Notes under the pieces: model-generated
The model's database searches: none
What the model was told of the DNA's origin: nothing
The model's input: only the letters and a program-made list of their open reading frames with translations
DNA from: Petrosia ficiformis
Taxonomy: Eukaryota; Porifera; Demospongiae; Haplosclerida; Petrosiidae
Assembly (NCBI GenBank): GCA_947044365.1
Contig: OX345636.1
Coordinates: 33,609,212-33,673,211 of the forward strand
Direction: 5' to 3'
DNA: 64,000 bases
In this document: piece after piece, positions 38,104 to 49,459 of the stretch
Layout: each line of letters opens with the position of its first letter
Position numbering within the stretch: position 1 is the first letter of the stretch
Program-made: the position numbers and the translations under genes

Positions 38104-39490
38104 TAACGTAGCAAAGACAGCACTAGACTATTTCATTTTATCACATTATCACATTTTGTATCGGAAATTCTCATTTGTTTGTCTCCTATAAACAGGAATT
38201 GTATATAAACTTTATATTTAGAACAAATAAAAAAAATCACTGCACTGAAATTAGGATTTGAGCACTGAAAGTGTATCTCACATTATAGTTTATTTTCCAT
38301 TATGATGTCATGTGTTATGTAATAATTATGCTTCAATTGTATGATCACAGAACCAATTTATCTCTTCTGTGTTTGTTTCTAAGTTGAGAATAAATATTTC
38401 TGTTGTGTCGATTGTAGTTCTGTAAAGTGTAAATAACTTGTTTGAAATTCTTGTTTTTTTTTTGTTAGCTATGATTTTACTTTGAAATTCTGTTGTTTTT
38501 TTTTCAGTTACATATACAGTACATACAATGGTACAGCTTTGTCTCAAACCTTTTTTGTACATGTAGTTTTCAAAAGCAAAGAAAATTTGATTACAAAATT
38601 ATTACTGAAAGTTTTGATGATAATTTTCTAATTGATAATTTCATTAAATGGGTCTGAAAGTGATGTTAGGGTTTTTTAAGAGAGTAAAACATCAGTCTTT
38701 CTTAACCAGAATAATATGACCATCCTGTGTATAACCCTTATCACTGTGGTAGTGTGTGGAATTATGCCATGAATGTTTGTGTTCGGCCAGATGACATGTA
38801 TGGATTTGTGGTTAGATTCCTTGGATTAAAGTTTAGTTAATATAACAGACATTATAATGATGATGCAAGAATCTGTAATTGTTTGATGAATTTCAGACAT
38901 GAGGAAGTCATCATTAAGAACTTCGAAGAAGTACATCAGTTTCATCACAGTTACAGTTACAATTACTTCTTTAAACTGTATTATTCAGAGTACACAGAAA
39001 GGTAGAGACACTAGTACTATCAGCAATGATTGATAGTTACGTGTCACTGGTCACCACAAAGGAATACCTTTTTTTTCTTGATAATTATAATTATTTTGGT
39101 GAAAGCTAGTCCTTATAAAATTTGCTACCAGGTGTAGGTTTAAATTAATACGAATGATATTCGTAGAGTTTAATATTGGTATCCTATCAATCTCACCCTG
39201 TATTTATATATTGGCAATCAGATGTGCATGTGTGGGACAGCCACACCATGTGCCCGTAAACTAGTTAAAAATAGTGATCTGATAAGTTAGTTATATAGCG
39301 TGTTATTATGAATACTCAAAAAGAGGACAGACCTGTTTTCAATAATATGTATGAAGTGTAATATGAGTGACAACATGGCTAAGGAGTCTTATTTAAAATT
39401 ATCTAACAAATATTAATTTGCTAAACAAACTTTTATAGTTTATGGTAACTGATCAACAGTTCAATCGCAAATGACAGAAAGATCTCCTAC
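38104..39490. other. LC3 3' flank, mostly non-coding
   Basis: AT-rich sequence holding the LC3 3' UTR and the second copy of repeat E (38882-39035). No other gene or RNA is visible. Confidence 0.5.
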
Positions 39491-39494
39491 TTAC

Positions 39495-40170
39495 TTGCTC
39501 TTCCAGCAGCAATCGACTGCGATCAAGACCAGCCCTACCTAACTCTCTTGGAATCTCATATGAGAGACCATTGAGGAATGTGAATGCAATAGAGCTCCAC
39601 TGTTCCACTTTCTTCCTCCTCCACTGTTCCACTTTCTTCCTTCACTGTTCCACTTTCTTACTCCTCCATTGTTCCACTGTTTACCTCCTGCACTATTCCA
39701 CTTTCTGTACTGTTTCACTGCACTCCACCTCCTGCACTGTTCGACTGTTCTCCACCACCTGCACTGTTCCACTGTCCTCTGTTCCACTGTCCTCTGTTCC
39801 ACTGCCCTCCACCTCCTGCACTGTTCAAGTGTTCTCCACCATGCACATGCACTGTTCCACCATCCTCTGTTCCACTGCCCTCCACCTCCTGCACTGTTCT
39901 ACTATCCTCTGCTCCACTGCCCTCCACCTTCTGCACTGTTCCACTGCCCTCCACCTCCCTGCACTGTTCCACTGTTCTCCTCTCTTGCACTGTTCCACTG
40001 TTCTCCTCTCCTGCACTGTTCTCCATTCCACTCTCCACTGTTTGACTTCTGTGTTCTGTTGTGTGGAATTCACTGTCTCTTCAGGATTGGTAGCTAGAGT
40101 TTTCTTTATCCTCCTTCAGAAGCTCTTGATGTTTATTTTGCAGCATTTCTATTTCTTCTTAATATTCAGC
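39495..40170 (-). pseudogene. Coiled-coil gene relic with minisatellite-expanded exon
   Basis: The minus strand at 40165-40095 encodes a heptad-like EEIEMLQNKHQELLKEDKEN, then a stop. At 39605-39497 it encodes SIAFTFLNGLSYEIPREL and GRAGLDRSRLLLEEQ, ending at a perfect donor (CAA|GTAAGT). Between them lies a roughly 460-bp minisatellite (39595-40060) whose unit, on the minus strand, reads like VEQCRRWRA, compatible with expansion of a VEQW/EEWR-type coding segment. I do not recognise the parent gene. Frame breaks indicate decay. Confidence 0.3.
39595..40060. repeat. Minisatellite, CTGTTCCACTG...CCTCC units
   Basis: Irregular tandem units of about 20-45 bp built on cctcctgcactgttccactg(t/c)cctc. 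They leave all six frames partly open, which explains the cluster of overlapping spurious ORFs here. Confidence 0.9.
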
Positions 40171-40201
40171 ATGGTTTCACTAACTGTACTCATGTCTGAA
40201 C

Positions 40202-40754
40202 TAGTGTTGTTCTAGTTCTATTTATTTTAAAAGTTCCAGTTCTAGTTCTGGAACTTTTTTGTTGTTGTTTATAGTTCTAGTTATAGTTCCAGAACCTTTA
40301 TTTTCATAATTTTAGTTCTAGCTATAGTTCCAGAATCTTTATTTTGATTATTTTAGTTCTAGTTATAGTTCCAGAACCTTTATTTTCATAATTTTAGTTC
40401 TAGTTACAGTTCTGTCTTATTGTCTTAATACTAGTTCCATGGTGCCAGTTGCTGGCACTCATCAGCTGTGCACGATATCATTATCAAAACAAGTACCCTT
40501 CCAACTTCAAAGAAAATGTTATATTACTGGCATTTCTGATACTGTATTAATTAAAGTTCTATTGGAAAATTTTGTTCTAGTACCAATTCTAGTTCTTAAC
40601 AAAATATATTTTTAGTTCTAGTACCAATTCCAGTTCTTAACAAAATATTTTTTTAGTTCTAGTACCAATTCTAGTTCTTGGTACTAGAACTAAAATAAAA
40701 AGGCCAGAACTAAAATTATATTAGTTCTAGTACCCAAGAACTAGAACAGCACTA
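40202..40754. mobile_element. hAT-type MITE made of TTCTAGTTC units, 8-bp target duplication
   Basis: Termini TAGTGTTGTTCTAGTTCT and AGAACTAGAACAGCACTA are flanked by a perfect GTCTGAAC duplication (40194-40201 and 40755-40762). The interior is an array of ttttagttctagttatagttccagaac repeats, with (ag)aactaga on the right side. The termini resemble those of family B (TAGTG(T/C)TGTTTTAGTT), suggesting one superfamily of simple-repeat-filled MITEs. Confidence 0.85.
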
Positions 40755-41299
40755 GTCTGAACACTGTTCTTGTTCACGAGGATCTTTTTAGTGCTTATTT
40801 TATAGCTACACCTAGGATCACTTTGTAGGATTCACTGTGATCAAATTGAGGGGTGAATGGTGCTGAAACTGCAGTGTGATAATTGAGGTGAAAACTCAAA
40901 GTGATCCTTTTAGGTAGTTTTCTAGAAATAGACCAATCAAATCATTGCATAGGTGATACTTTGAAGTGATCCTCTAGGTAGACTTTCGAGAAATCGACCA
41001 ATGAGATTCTCCACAAAAGTGAAGCAAATCCTGTAGGTGGATAGAAAAAGGCTGTTTTGCAAAGGACTATGTCAATGCAATGGCATCAGAAGAGTGGAGA
41101 CAAGAGGTAGAAGAGACTGAAGTAGAAGTCCAGGAGGAACAGAAGCAGATGGAAGTGACACAGAAAGAGAGGGAACAGAATCAGGTGCAATAGTAACAGT
41201 GGCTTCATTCAAATATTTTCTAAAGTTGGGTTTTAATAAGTGGCTGCTTAGTCCAACCATCTCATTTGTAACTTTGTCACTTTGCTTTATGGCTGTATA

Positions 41300-44260
41300 G
41301 GATTGTAAATAAGAATAAATAAACCTTCTAAGGATTTCACTCTACTACATGCAACATATGCTTGGCCTGGACTAAAACGTTCTTGCATATCAACAGACGC
41401 GATAGATCAATATGTCTAGTTTGACCTGCAAGCCTCAATAAAGTACTGATCGTCCTTTGAAGCTAGCCTATTTAACATGAGGTCATTTCTGTAATCAACA
41501 TCTTTATTGAGTCTATAGACATGAAGACCTTCGTTAGGGTAGTTTGGAGAGTTGGGTTTTACAATACGAGATTTAAGTCCATCAAAATCCTCTAATGTAC
41601 ATTGTGCTGTTCGCATTCTACATAGCAACTCAGTGAACTGAGTGTCTCCTCTCTGATACATAACTCACCTAATTTAATCATTTTAAATTCATCTATCCAT
41701 AATGCCCCAGACCCATATAAATGAGCAAAACAATCATTCATTATATCAAAAAGAGCTGGTTGAGCAATGGGTGGAAGTTGATATAGATCACCTACAGCTA
41801 GTACACTAACACCTCCAAATGTAACATCAGGCATTACACCTTTGATCTGCTGTAAACGTTTGTTAATTTCAAGCAGAGTAACTTCATCAATAATTATTAA
41901 CATAAGTTTAGACAATTTATATCTCAACGTGTTGAGCCTTTCTTTGTTTAATGGTTGAAATCCAACAAACTTTGTACGGCCAAGCAGTAATGCTGAATGC
42001 AATGTCATACCACTAATGTTAAAAGCAGCTACACCAGTGGGAGCTGTTAGCAACACTATAACATCACCTGGTTTAAACATACCAGATAATTTTAACAGTT
42101 ATGGTGTGGAACATGACAATTTCTTTTTGTTTTTGATTTAGCTCTTGTAAAAATTTTCTGTACTCTTCAGCTGGTAGTTCCTCTTTATTAGCAGCACTCT
42201 CAAATCTAGCATGAATACCTGATGTTTGAGTTATCAGAGATCTATTATCATCAATGTCCTCTTGAGCAACATGTGTCAATTGCTCTTCATCTTCCTGAAG
42301 AACCTGTGTCCTATTCTCTTCTGTGGAAGGTGCAATATCAGCCCACAGATGTTCTGGTGGACCTTCTTTATCATACTGTACAAATTCATCTGAAGTTAAA
42401 TTGTACTTAGTCTCATTACCCAATACAAGTGTCTGGACATTATTGTAATGTTCTTCGTAAGTTGGAAATGTACTGATAAGGTTTCTATTTTCATCACGCC
42501 ATGAATAATATAGCATTAATTTACTATGGTAATAGTTAGTTGAGTCAGTATTTTTATTGTACTTTTTAAATGTAATGACTGCTTCTCTCTTCCGCTTATT
42601 CATTTTGCCAAAACCATCAGTTCATGCTTGGGATTAGTATCAACAAATGCAACTGATCTGCTTAATTGCTTCATTGGTATAGAGAGCATACGATATACTG
42701 CCTCTTGGGCACTGACTTCTCTATGGTTTAAGAAAGCAGAGCTGAGTAATTGATTCTTCACTTCTATCCTCACTAGCTACTCCTTTTAGTAATTCACCTA
42801 TCTGTCTCTTTGTCTTCATCATATATGATGCTACATGCATAACACATGCATAAGCATTTAAAACATATACTGTATAAGTCCATGTTGGCTTGCCATGCTT
42901 GTAATACAGGACCATTATAGTTATTTATTTTACATTCATAAGGTTCACGCTTTAGCACTACTACATTACCTACATTTTAAATGCTTAGAGCTTGGAAATA
43001 TTTATCATGTTCAATTCCAGTGTCAATCCGTAGCTGATTTAAACTCACATCAACAGTATCATTTATTAATTTGTCACGCACTTTGGTTAGTATACTTTGC
43101 AGATCTACTAATGTGTCTGAGTTTGAGTCTGCTTTGACTATTAATGTTTTAGGACTAGGAGGTCGAGGAAAGGGAAAAGTATACATGTTTTACCTTTCCT
43201 ACAATAGGTGGAGTGTTTATGCTGCTGACATTGCAGCACAAGCTTTTTTAATACTCCTTCCTCCTGTCATATACTATATGCTATATACTTGCCAATAAAA
43301 TTACACACTTCATTGTCTTGATTTACACCAAACTTAGGGGCATCTTTAACCCATATTACTGTATGTGCATGTGGTGACCCTCTCACTTGAAATTGAATTC
43401 TAATAGCATAATGAACTAATTCTCCTAAAGGTTTTGCAGTGGATTTTGGAAAAATGTATTTAGTCTATTTTGAAAATGTCTAGCTACAGTAACAGGATTA
43501 CGTCTGAGCCAATTAAATTTTTTCTTCAAAGGACAAAAGGCAACTTCGTCATCAGTGTAAATAACACCATACTGTTTACCAATGATTTGTATCATGTCGG
43601 GCCATTTCATATCAGCTGGTTATAATGTCAAAAACCACGAAGGTATACCTAGCTGACGAATCATAGCTAGTATGCTGAAGAGCCTCTAACATTTTATCAT
43701 AAACTAATAAGGTTTATCATTGCGCACATAGTCACTCATAAGGGCTTGGTTTTTTACCTGACTATAGCAGTAACAGACTGACCTCTACATAGTTTTTGTC
43801 TCCATATAAAATTTTTTGTAATAACTAACTAAAGTACTTGGATGTTTATAGTATACTTATATGTTCAACATTTCACAAATACCCTGAACAGTTATATTGT
43901 CTCTCCATGCACCTTCACTTAATCTTTGTAAATACTTTGCCTGCCATCATAACTGGCTTGAATGTAAGGGTCACCAATACTAAATATATATTCATCTTCA
44001 GCAGTAGGTTCTGCATCAGCATTATATTATGAATTACTGGGTTGATACAGGTGCTGAGAGGAAATTACAATACATATGGATTATTTTCTAAATGACTCAC
44101 TACATTATTTCTAAGAGCATGTATATCAATATTATATATTCTAATAGATAGTCGTTGATAAAAAAGGCAATTACCATCAGCTGCTACATAGCCATTTCTT
44201 TGAGCTAAGCATAATTATAAACATTTGCAATAATGTCTAATTGATCACTAGTACAAACTT
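41300..44260 (-). mobile_element. Decayed Helitron (Rep/helicase) remnant
   Basis: Reading the minus strand downward: 44.25 kb EPELTMEVCTSDQLDIIAN; 43.6-43.4 kb RNPVTVARHFQNRLN; about 43.39-43.35 kb VRGSPHAHTVIWVKDAP, the HUH two-histidine motif of the Helitron Rep nuclease; 42.9-42.6 kb TYTVYVLNAYACVMHVASYM and HREVSAQEAVYRML; 42.6-42.07 kb the linker to the helicase; 42.08-41.6 kb Pif1-type helicase motifs LTAPTGVAAFNI (Ia), LMLIIIDEV (II) and AVGDLYQLPPI (III); 41.4-41.3 kb QERFSPGQAYVACSRVKSLEG (VI). The Walker A (GKS) motif is deleted between 42.1 and 42.07 kb, and frames change several times. Helitrons move by rolling-circle replication; this copy cannot. Confidence 0.85.
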
Positions 44261-44469
44261 CCATGGTCAGTTCAGGCTCTTCTTTAGTAATTATTTCATT
44301 AGGTTGTTCTGTGATCTATATCTGTTTTCTGTCTGTCAAATTCACCCGCAATAAAGACCTAGACGTGCGCTTTGATGTGACGTATTAAAAAAAGCTTGGA
44401 GAGATGGACAAGAATCAGAAGATTATTGCTGGTGAACTTGATAAGATAACAAGATAGGAAAAGGATTGT

Positions 44470-44937
44470 ACCTCTATTGGAAAAAATGGAGTGTTCGATC
44501 ATGAAGAGAAAAATATGGTACGTTAGTGAGAAAAGAAACTTGACTAAGAAAAAAGTCAAAAGAAATATATAAAAGATATGGAAGAAATAAAGAAAGACAA
44601 TTAATGACAAGAGAGAACTAACAGCAAGGTCCAATGAGAATTTGTTGGAGTTCAAAAAGAAAGGGGAACAAAAGAGGGGAATATATACATTTGATGTCTA
44701 TTGATAGTGTAAAAATTAATGTTGGCTAGTTAGGCCAAAAAATAAAAAAAATCTTTATTTAAGTCTGTTTCTTATTAATAAATTAATTTTCGAGATGATG
44801 TACTGAGATCAAGTTAGTCTGGTAAACCAGCCTCTTCCCTTTTTGACAAGCAATGGGAGAGGCTGGTTCACCAGACTAGATGTAGATAATAGCTATATGA
44901 TTATTTAATCGAACACTCCATTTTTTATAATAGAGGT
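44470..44937. repeat. MITE with 28-bp terminal inverted repeats and internal AGTCTGG hairpin
   Basis: ACCTCTATTGGAAAAAATGGAGTGTTCGAT at the left and its near reverse complement ATCGAACACTCCATTTTTTATAATAGAGGT at the right define a 468-bp element. It includes a separate hairpin at 44814-44880 (AGTCTGGTAAACCAGCCTCT / AGAGGCTGGTTCACCAGACT). There is no coding potential. Confidence 0.7.
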
Positions 44938-45599
44938 CAAAAGAGTATTGTCTATAGTGACTATGCATTTGGTTTTACTGATAGGCGTGGCTAGAAAGGC
45001 TTCACATATACACGTACACGTACGTACGGACACGGGTAATCAACTTCTGACATTTCTCCTAGAACTTTTTTTGGCTGAACCTCTTTGACAATGAAGAATT
45101 AAAATCTGCAATAATGAAAGAATTATATTACTATAACTATCTATCAAAATTTCATTCAGTTTTTGAGTTATTTGCAAAAGAAGTTTTCGATGTGGCAAAC
45201 TTTGAAGTGTAATAAAGTCATGAAGAATGATTGTATTGACATTGAAATTCAGATATCAAGCTACTGCAGAAATACAATTAGAAAAATAGAGAAATTAAAA
45301 AAATAAGTCATTACTTTTGTTGTAACAATTTATTGAATTTTCTGATTTCTGACGATGGAATTTATCAATGGGTTTACATTTTTAGGATAAAAACTCTCTA
45401 TTATATTTGAGATATTTTGCTAATGTATCTTGTTTGTACTTCATATCTGCAAAATTTACTTTTATTTACCTTAAGATTAGTTAAAGCTCTTTCACCCCGC
45501 CTGGGGCCAAGTGGTCCCCGCGGGAGAAAAAGACGTACGTACGCAAATAAGCAATCAATCAATCAATCAAGCAAGATTCTCGACTAGTGTGGGGCTTCG

Positions 45600-45902
45600 C
45601 CCCAATAATTCTTGTGTCACCTACGCGAGTATGCGTTGTATACGTAGTTTAAGATAATACGATAGAACGGTTCTTGTCAATTCCTTCAATCTTGCTAGCA
45701 ACTGTATCTAGAGAAATCTTTTTGCTCAATTCTCGTTCAATCGATAGGATACTTATATCTGTAAGTCTCTGTTCTGTCATAGTGGTTCGTAAGTACGTCT
45801 TGATTCTTTTTAATGCAGAGAATGAACGTTCACATTGGGCAGTGCTATATTTTTGATGGGGGGGCCCAGGCCCCTCTAGGCCCCCCCTCAGTTACGCCAC
45901 TG
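45600..45902 (-). mobile_element. Internally deleted hAT element: terminus fused to transposase C-terminus
   Basis: On the minus strand from 45902, CAGTGGCGTAACTGAGGGGG is a typical hAT terminal repeat. After about 40 bp it runs straight into AQCERSFSALKRIKTYLRTT (about 45845-45785) and ISILSIERELSKKI (to about 45720), the hAT dimerisation domain of ZMYM/THAP0-like transposases, with a stop near 45660. All upstream transposase sequence is deleted. Confidence 0.75.
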
Positions 45903-46148
45903 TGTGCAGGTATCTCGTCTTTCATAAATTATTTCGGACTGAAACCAGCAATTATAGCCGTAATCGCATAGAATAGACTCTTGAACCATGCAAAAAAATA
46001 AAAATCGTGACTTACAGTGCCCCACCTAGTAGAAGAACCTCATTGTCGTGGTCCAAGCGTCAAACATCAAAAAGGACAATATAATATATTAGTAACGTCC
46101 TAAAAGGGCGTGGTTTACATTTGTAGGTGTGGCTAATAAGAAGTTGTT

Positions 46149-48375
46149 ATGGCTGTATTTATACTGAGAGGAGCTGCTGTTAAAAAAGGTATAACAGTAG
46201 TAATTATGATGAATATACATTGATCAGTTATGATCTTACAGGTATTCCAGTTTGTGACAGCGTAACAACTGCCCAAGGTTTAAATAAAGTGAGTACTTAG
46301 AGATAATTTGGTTTGGTATTATTATATTGGTGTGATAGCGATGGGTGAGCTCTGATTTAAAATGTGGTTCAGGTGGTCGCTCCTCATTTAGTGGCATTGT
46401 TGCTACTGTATTTGGTGCTACTGGTTTTTATGGACGTTACATTGTCAACAGATTGGGTATGTCACTTCATTAATTTTAACATTACATTGGTACTATATAT
46501 CTATAGGTAGGGTTGGTTCTCAAGTTATAGCGCCTTATCGAGGAGATGAGCATGATTATAGACACCTTCGACCAATGGGTGATCTTGGACAAATAGTATT
46601 CCCAGTAAGTCACACTCCTCTAGTCACAATCACAAGATATTTTATATACTTAGAGTTATAATTTGAGGGATGTAGAGTCAATTACTAAGGCAGTGAAATA
46701 TTCAAATGTTGTTATTAATTTGATAGGAAGAGATTATGAGACACGGTATTTAATAATAATTTTTGTTTAGTTTATCAACAATAGTTTTTCAATACTTCAG
46801 TAACTTCAAGTTTTCGGATACTCATGTTGAAGGAGCAAAGGTTATTGCTGAAGCCTGTCGTAATGCTGGTGTCTCGAGGCTAGTTCATGTTTCAGCTCTT
46901 GGTGCTAGGAAAGACTCACCATCTCGTTTCTTACAATCTAAAGTAAAAACAGATTCTGTTGTTAAAACACTTCACTGTTTTTTTTCATTTATATAGGCTG
47001 AAGGAGAATTAGTTGTTAAAAATGCTTTTCCTGAAGTTACCATTATTCGTCCAGCTGCAACATATGGAAATGAAGATCGTTACTTTAATTACTATGCTAG
47101 TTTACGAGGTATCCCTTTCAATATGCTTCCTCTACTAGACAAGGGTCTTAAAACGTACAAGTACCCAGTGTATGTATCGGATATTGCTACAGCTGTTATG
47201 AATATCATATCTGATCCAGATACTCAGGGAAAAACTTACGAATTTGTTGGGTATGTAACTACATGCATGTATATACAACAGGTGATGTAGTCATGTTATG
47301 ATTAATTTATTCTATTGTTTATAGTCCTAAGAAATACCAGTTATTAGAGCTAGTTGATTATTTATATCGTGTGATGCATAGGCCATTCAAACCACTCAGT
47401 CTACCACCACCACTTTTCAGGTAAAACATAATTATATAAATTTGTGATTGTGTTGCAAAAATCAGTCATTAACAAGATATATAGAGAAAAAAAGTATCCT
47501 TTGTGATGTCAAGCATCCAGTAGTCATGGCTAACTTTATCATGCCTGAAACACATCAGCCTATTATAGTTATTATTTTGATTATATACTCTGTTTACCTT
47601 TTAAAGGACCTTGTAGAACTTTAGGAATATATTTCAGGTAGAATAGCTAGCTATTAGTTCCAGTTTCTATGTAAGCTACACAGCTTTTTTTCTGCTGGTC
47701 TGTAGAGCTAGCTTGAGCATGCGTTTTTTTTTACGTGCAACACCCATTAATTGATCGAGCCTCCCGGAATGACATTACTTTCCTTAACTACATATACAAT
47801 GCATAATCGTAAGTGGCCACAAACATAATATAATTATATATATAATATATAATTATATATATATAAACATACATTGAACTCGTGGGAAAGCAATCGTAGG
47901 GGTCACCCTATGGGCCATAAAAATTTTTGTGAAATCATAAATGTTGCTAAATGCTAAATGAAAATTTGATATCCAGCTATTAGATACATAATGTGGTTAG
48001 TTTCCTGTACAAAATGGCTGAATAACAAGGATTTGATAAATGGCTAATTTTCGCATCCACACTCACTAATTACTATTTCAAATCCTCTTGTAGATTGACA
48101 GCTTGGGCACTGGAATTGTCTCCATTCATCCCTTATATGACCAGAGATATACTGATTAGGGTAATTAATGACATCATCAATTGTAATCTATTTTTAGAAC
48201 AACTTTACTACAGTTACATCTGATAGAGCAGCTCAGTGGCGGATTACCTGGTTTAGAGGATGTGGGTGTAACCCCTACCAATGTGGAAGATGTAGCATTG
48301 ACAATATTGAGACGATATCGACAGTTTGTACATTTCAAGAAGTCAATAGACGAAATTGAACCCAGCAAAATATAA
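46149..48375 (+). CDS. NDUFA9: NDUFA9, mitochondrial complex I 39-kDa accessory subunit, complete, 10 exons
   Basis: Exons are 46149-46188, 46242-46292, 46373-46456, 46507-46604, 46654-46745, 46801-46942, 46997-47250, 47325-47420, 48094-48160 and 48214-48375. They total 1086 nt, giving 361 residues plus TAA. Family landmarks are [20 protein letters not shown] (dinucleotide-binding G-x2-G-x2-G), [100 protein letters not shown] and RRYRQF. The subunit is an atypical short-chain dehydrogenase-like protein of complex I that binds NADPH structurally in the mitochondrial matrix arm. The first 30 residues would serve as the targeting sequence. The exon 2/3 junction needs the weaker donor GTACTT at 46293 to keep frame, because the stronger GTGAGT at 46289 would shift it; treat that boundary as provisional. 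Intron 8 carries a repeat F copy. Confidence 0.93.
47580..47950 (+). repeat. Repeat F, diverged longer copy in NDUFA9 intron 8
   Basis: Matches 34043-34341 and 36744-36980 (ggaccttgtagaactttaggaatatatttcagg.agaatagctagctattag..., cacccattaattga, gtgggaaagcaatcgta) with many small differences. Here no hAT element is inserted, so it approximates the undisturbed repeat. Confidence 0.75.
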
Positions 48376-48471
48376 ACTCCACCCTCATTAGCAAAATAAT
48401 TATGTATAATTATAATATATATTATATAATACGTGTATGTATGAGTGTATGCTAACCACCACTCTACCATG

Positions 48472-48562
48472 GATACTAGAGTGTAGAATTGGATTGATTG
48501 GAAATGGCTATATTAAAATCTTAATACAGGCAATTGGAATCCATTTCTATACTCTAGTGTTC
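48472..48562. repeat. Short foldback element
   Basis: Arms ACTAGAGTGTAGAATTGGATT... and ...AATCCATTTCTATACTCTAGT enclose about 35 bp. It is just downstream of NDUFA9. AGTCTGG-type small hairpins follow at about 48590-48680. Confidence 0.65.
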
Positions 48563-48739
48563 GTGACTCTACTGAGTTTTGATCCAGGTCTGGTAATACC
48601 AGACTAGTCTAGCTGGAGGTGTAGGAGGTATTGGTAGTCTGACAATATGCCATGAGTAAAGTGGTTGTGCTGCCAGACTAAGGTATGCTCTAGATCTTCA
48701 CTCAACAATAAATTTAGGACCGTAAGCGTATACTGAACT

Positions 48740-49028
48740 TAACTGCTTATATGGCTTTGGGTGGGGCTCGGCTTGCCATACAGCTAGGGCTGATAACAAG
48801 AATGACAGACTGCAATCCATCAGTTCTGAGACTATCAAAGATAAATAGCAACCACTGGTAACACAGAGATTTGCTATAACCAGTGGGCAGAACAACAAAG
48901 ACTTTGTCCCGCAACAAAGCTACACAATACCTTCCTTTGTTTTTCTTATAAAAAGTATAACCTAATGGTTTAGCAAAATCATCATTATTACCGTTAGCTA
49001 TTGCCGTGACGTCACGTCTGGTTTTCAA
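48740..49028 (-). pseudogene. RecQ-like DNA helicase N-terminal fragment
   Basis: The minus strand reads KPLGYTFYKKNKGRYCVALL, DKVFVVLPTGYSKSLCYQWL, LFIFDSLRTDGLQSVILVIS-PS, then unrelated sequence. This is the motif 0/I region of a RecQ-family helicase (consensus VFVSLPTGYGKSLC). The invariant Walker A Gly before Lys is Ser here, and everything after motif Ia is missing, so it is a dead fragment. It abuts the ISL2EU-like element on its left. Confidence 0.7.
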
Positions 49029-49085
49029 TCACTTCCGTGTGGCAAAAAGCGCTAAGAGGTGACTAAGCAAGCCACTGAAGACAGA

Positions 49086-49455
49086 ATGGTACACTGTTGC
49101 TGTGCTCATGGTTGTACAAACAGAATACCAAAGAAAACAGGAAAGCTGGTATTCGTTTTTATAGAATTCCCCAAATAAAGCAAAACGTGAGCTCTGGATA
49201 AATGCAATAAAAAGGAAAGATGTTAATCCAAGCCCTTCAACAACCGCATTGGAGAGAAATCCCAATGAAGATGAGTCCTTGCAGAAGGGAAATAGCAATG
49301 AAGATGAGTCCTTGCAGAAGAGAAATCCCAATAAGGATGAGTCCTTGCAGAAGGGAAATAGCAATGAAGATGAGTCCTTGCAGAAGAGAAATCCCAATGA
49401 AGATGAGTCCTTGCAGAAGAGAAATCCCGATGGGGATGGTCCAAGGATGAAGTAG
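49086..49455 (+). pseudogene. THAP zinc-finger fragment followed by 11-residue repeats
   Basis: ATG at 49086 opens MVHCCCAHGCTNRIPKKTGK, the start of a C2CH THAP DNA-binding domain. A frameshift leads to NKAKRELWINAIKRKDVNPS, the THAP alpha-helical part, then to five or six copies of an 11-residue unit (KGNSNEDESLQ / KRNPNEDESLQ) encoded by a 33-bp minisatellite at 49258-49440, ending at TAG. The finger is broken by the frameshift. Confidence 0.7.
49258..49440 (+). repeat. 33-bp coding minisatellite
   Basis: The unit agaaatcccaatgaagatgagtccttgcag is repeated five to six times with alternation between ...aatcccaat... and ...aatagcaat... variants, that is, a higher-order pair structure. Confidence 0.9.
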
Positions 49456-49459
49456 ACTG

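Noticed and set aside
39571..40215. Overlapping 80-214-codon frames on both strands
   Set aside because: All are created by the CTGTTCCACTG minisatellite, which leaves several frames open.
41080..41193. 37-codon Glu/Gln-rich small ORF (MASEEWRQEVEETEVEVQ...)
   Set aside because: Coiled-coil-like, but lies in repeat-duplicated sequence next to the Helitron with no splice or conservation evidence.
44359..44655. 98-codon hydrophobic minus-strand frame
   Set aside because: Composition is the antisense of an A/G-rich tract near a MITE; Phe/Leu richness follows from base composition.
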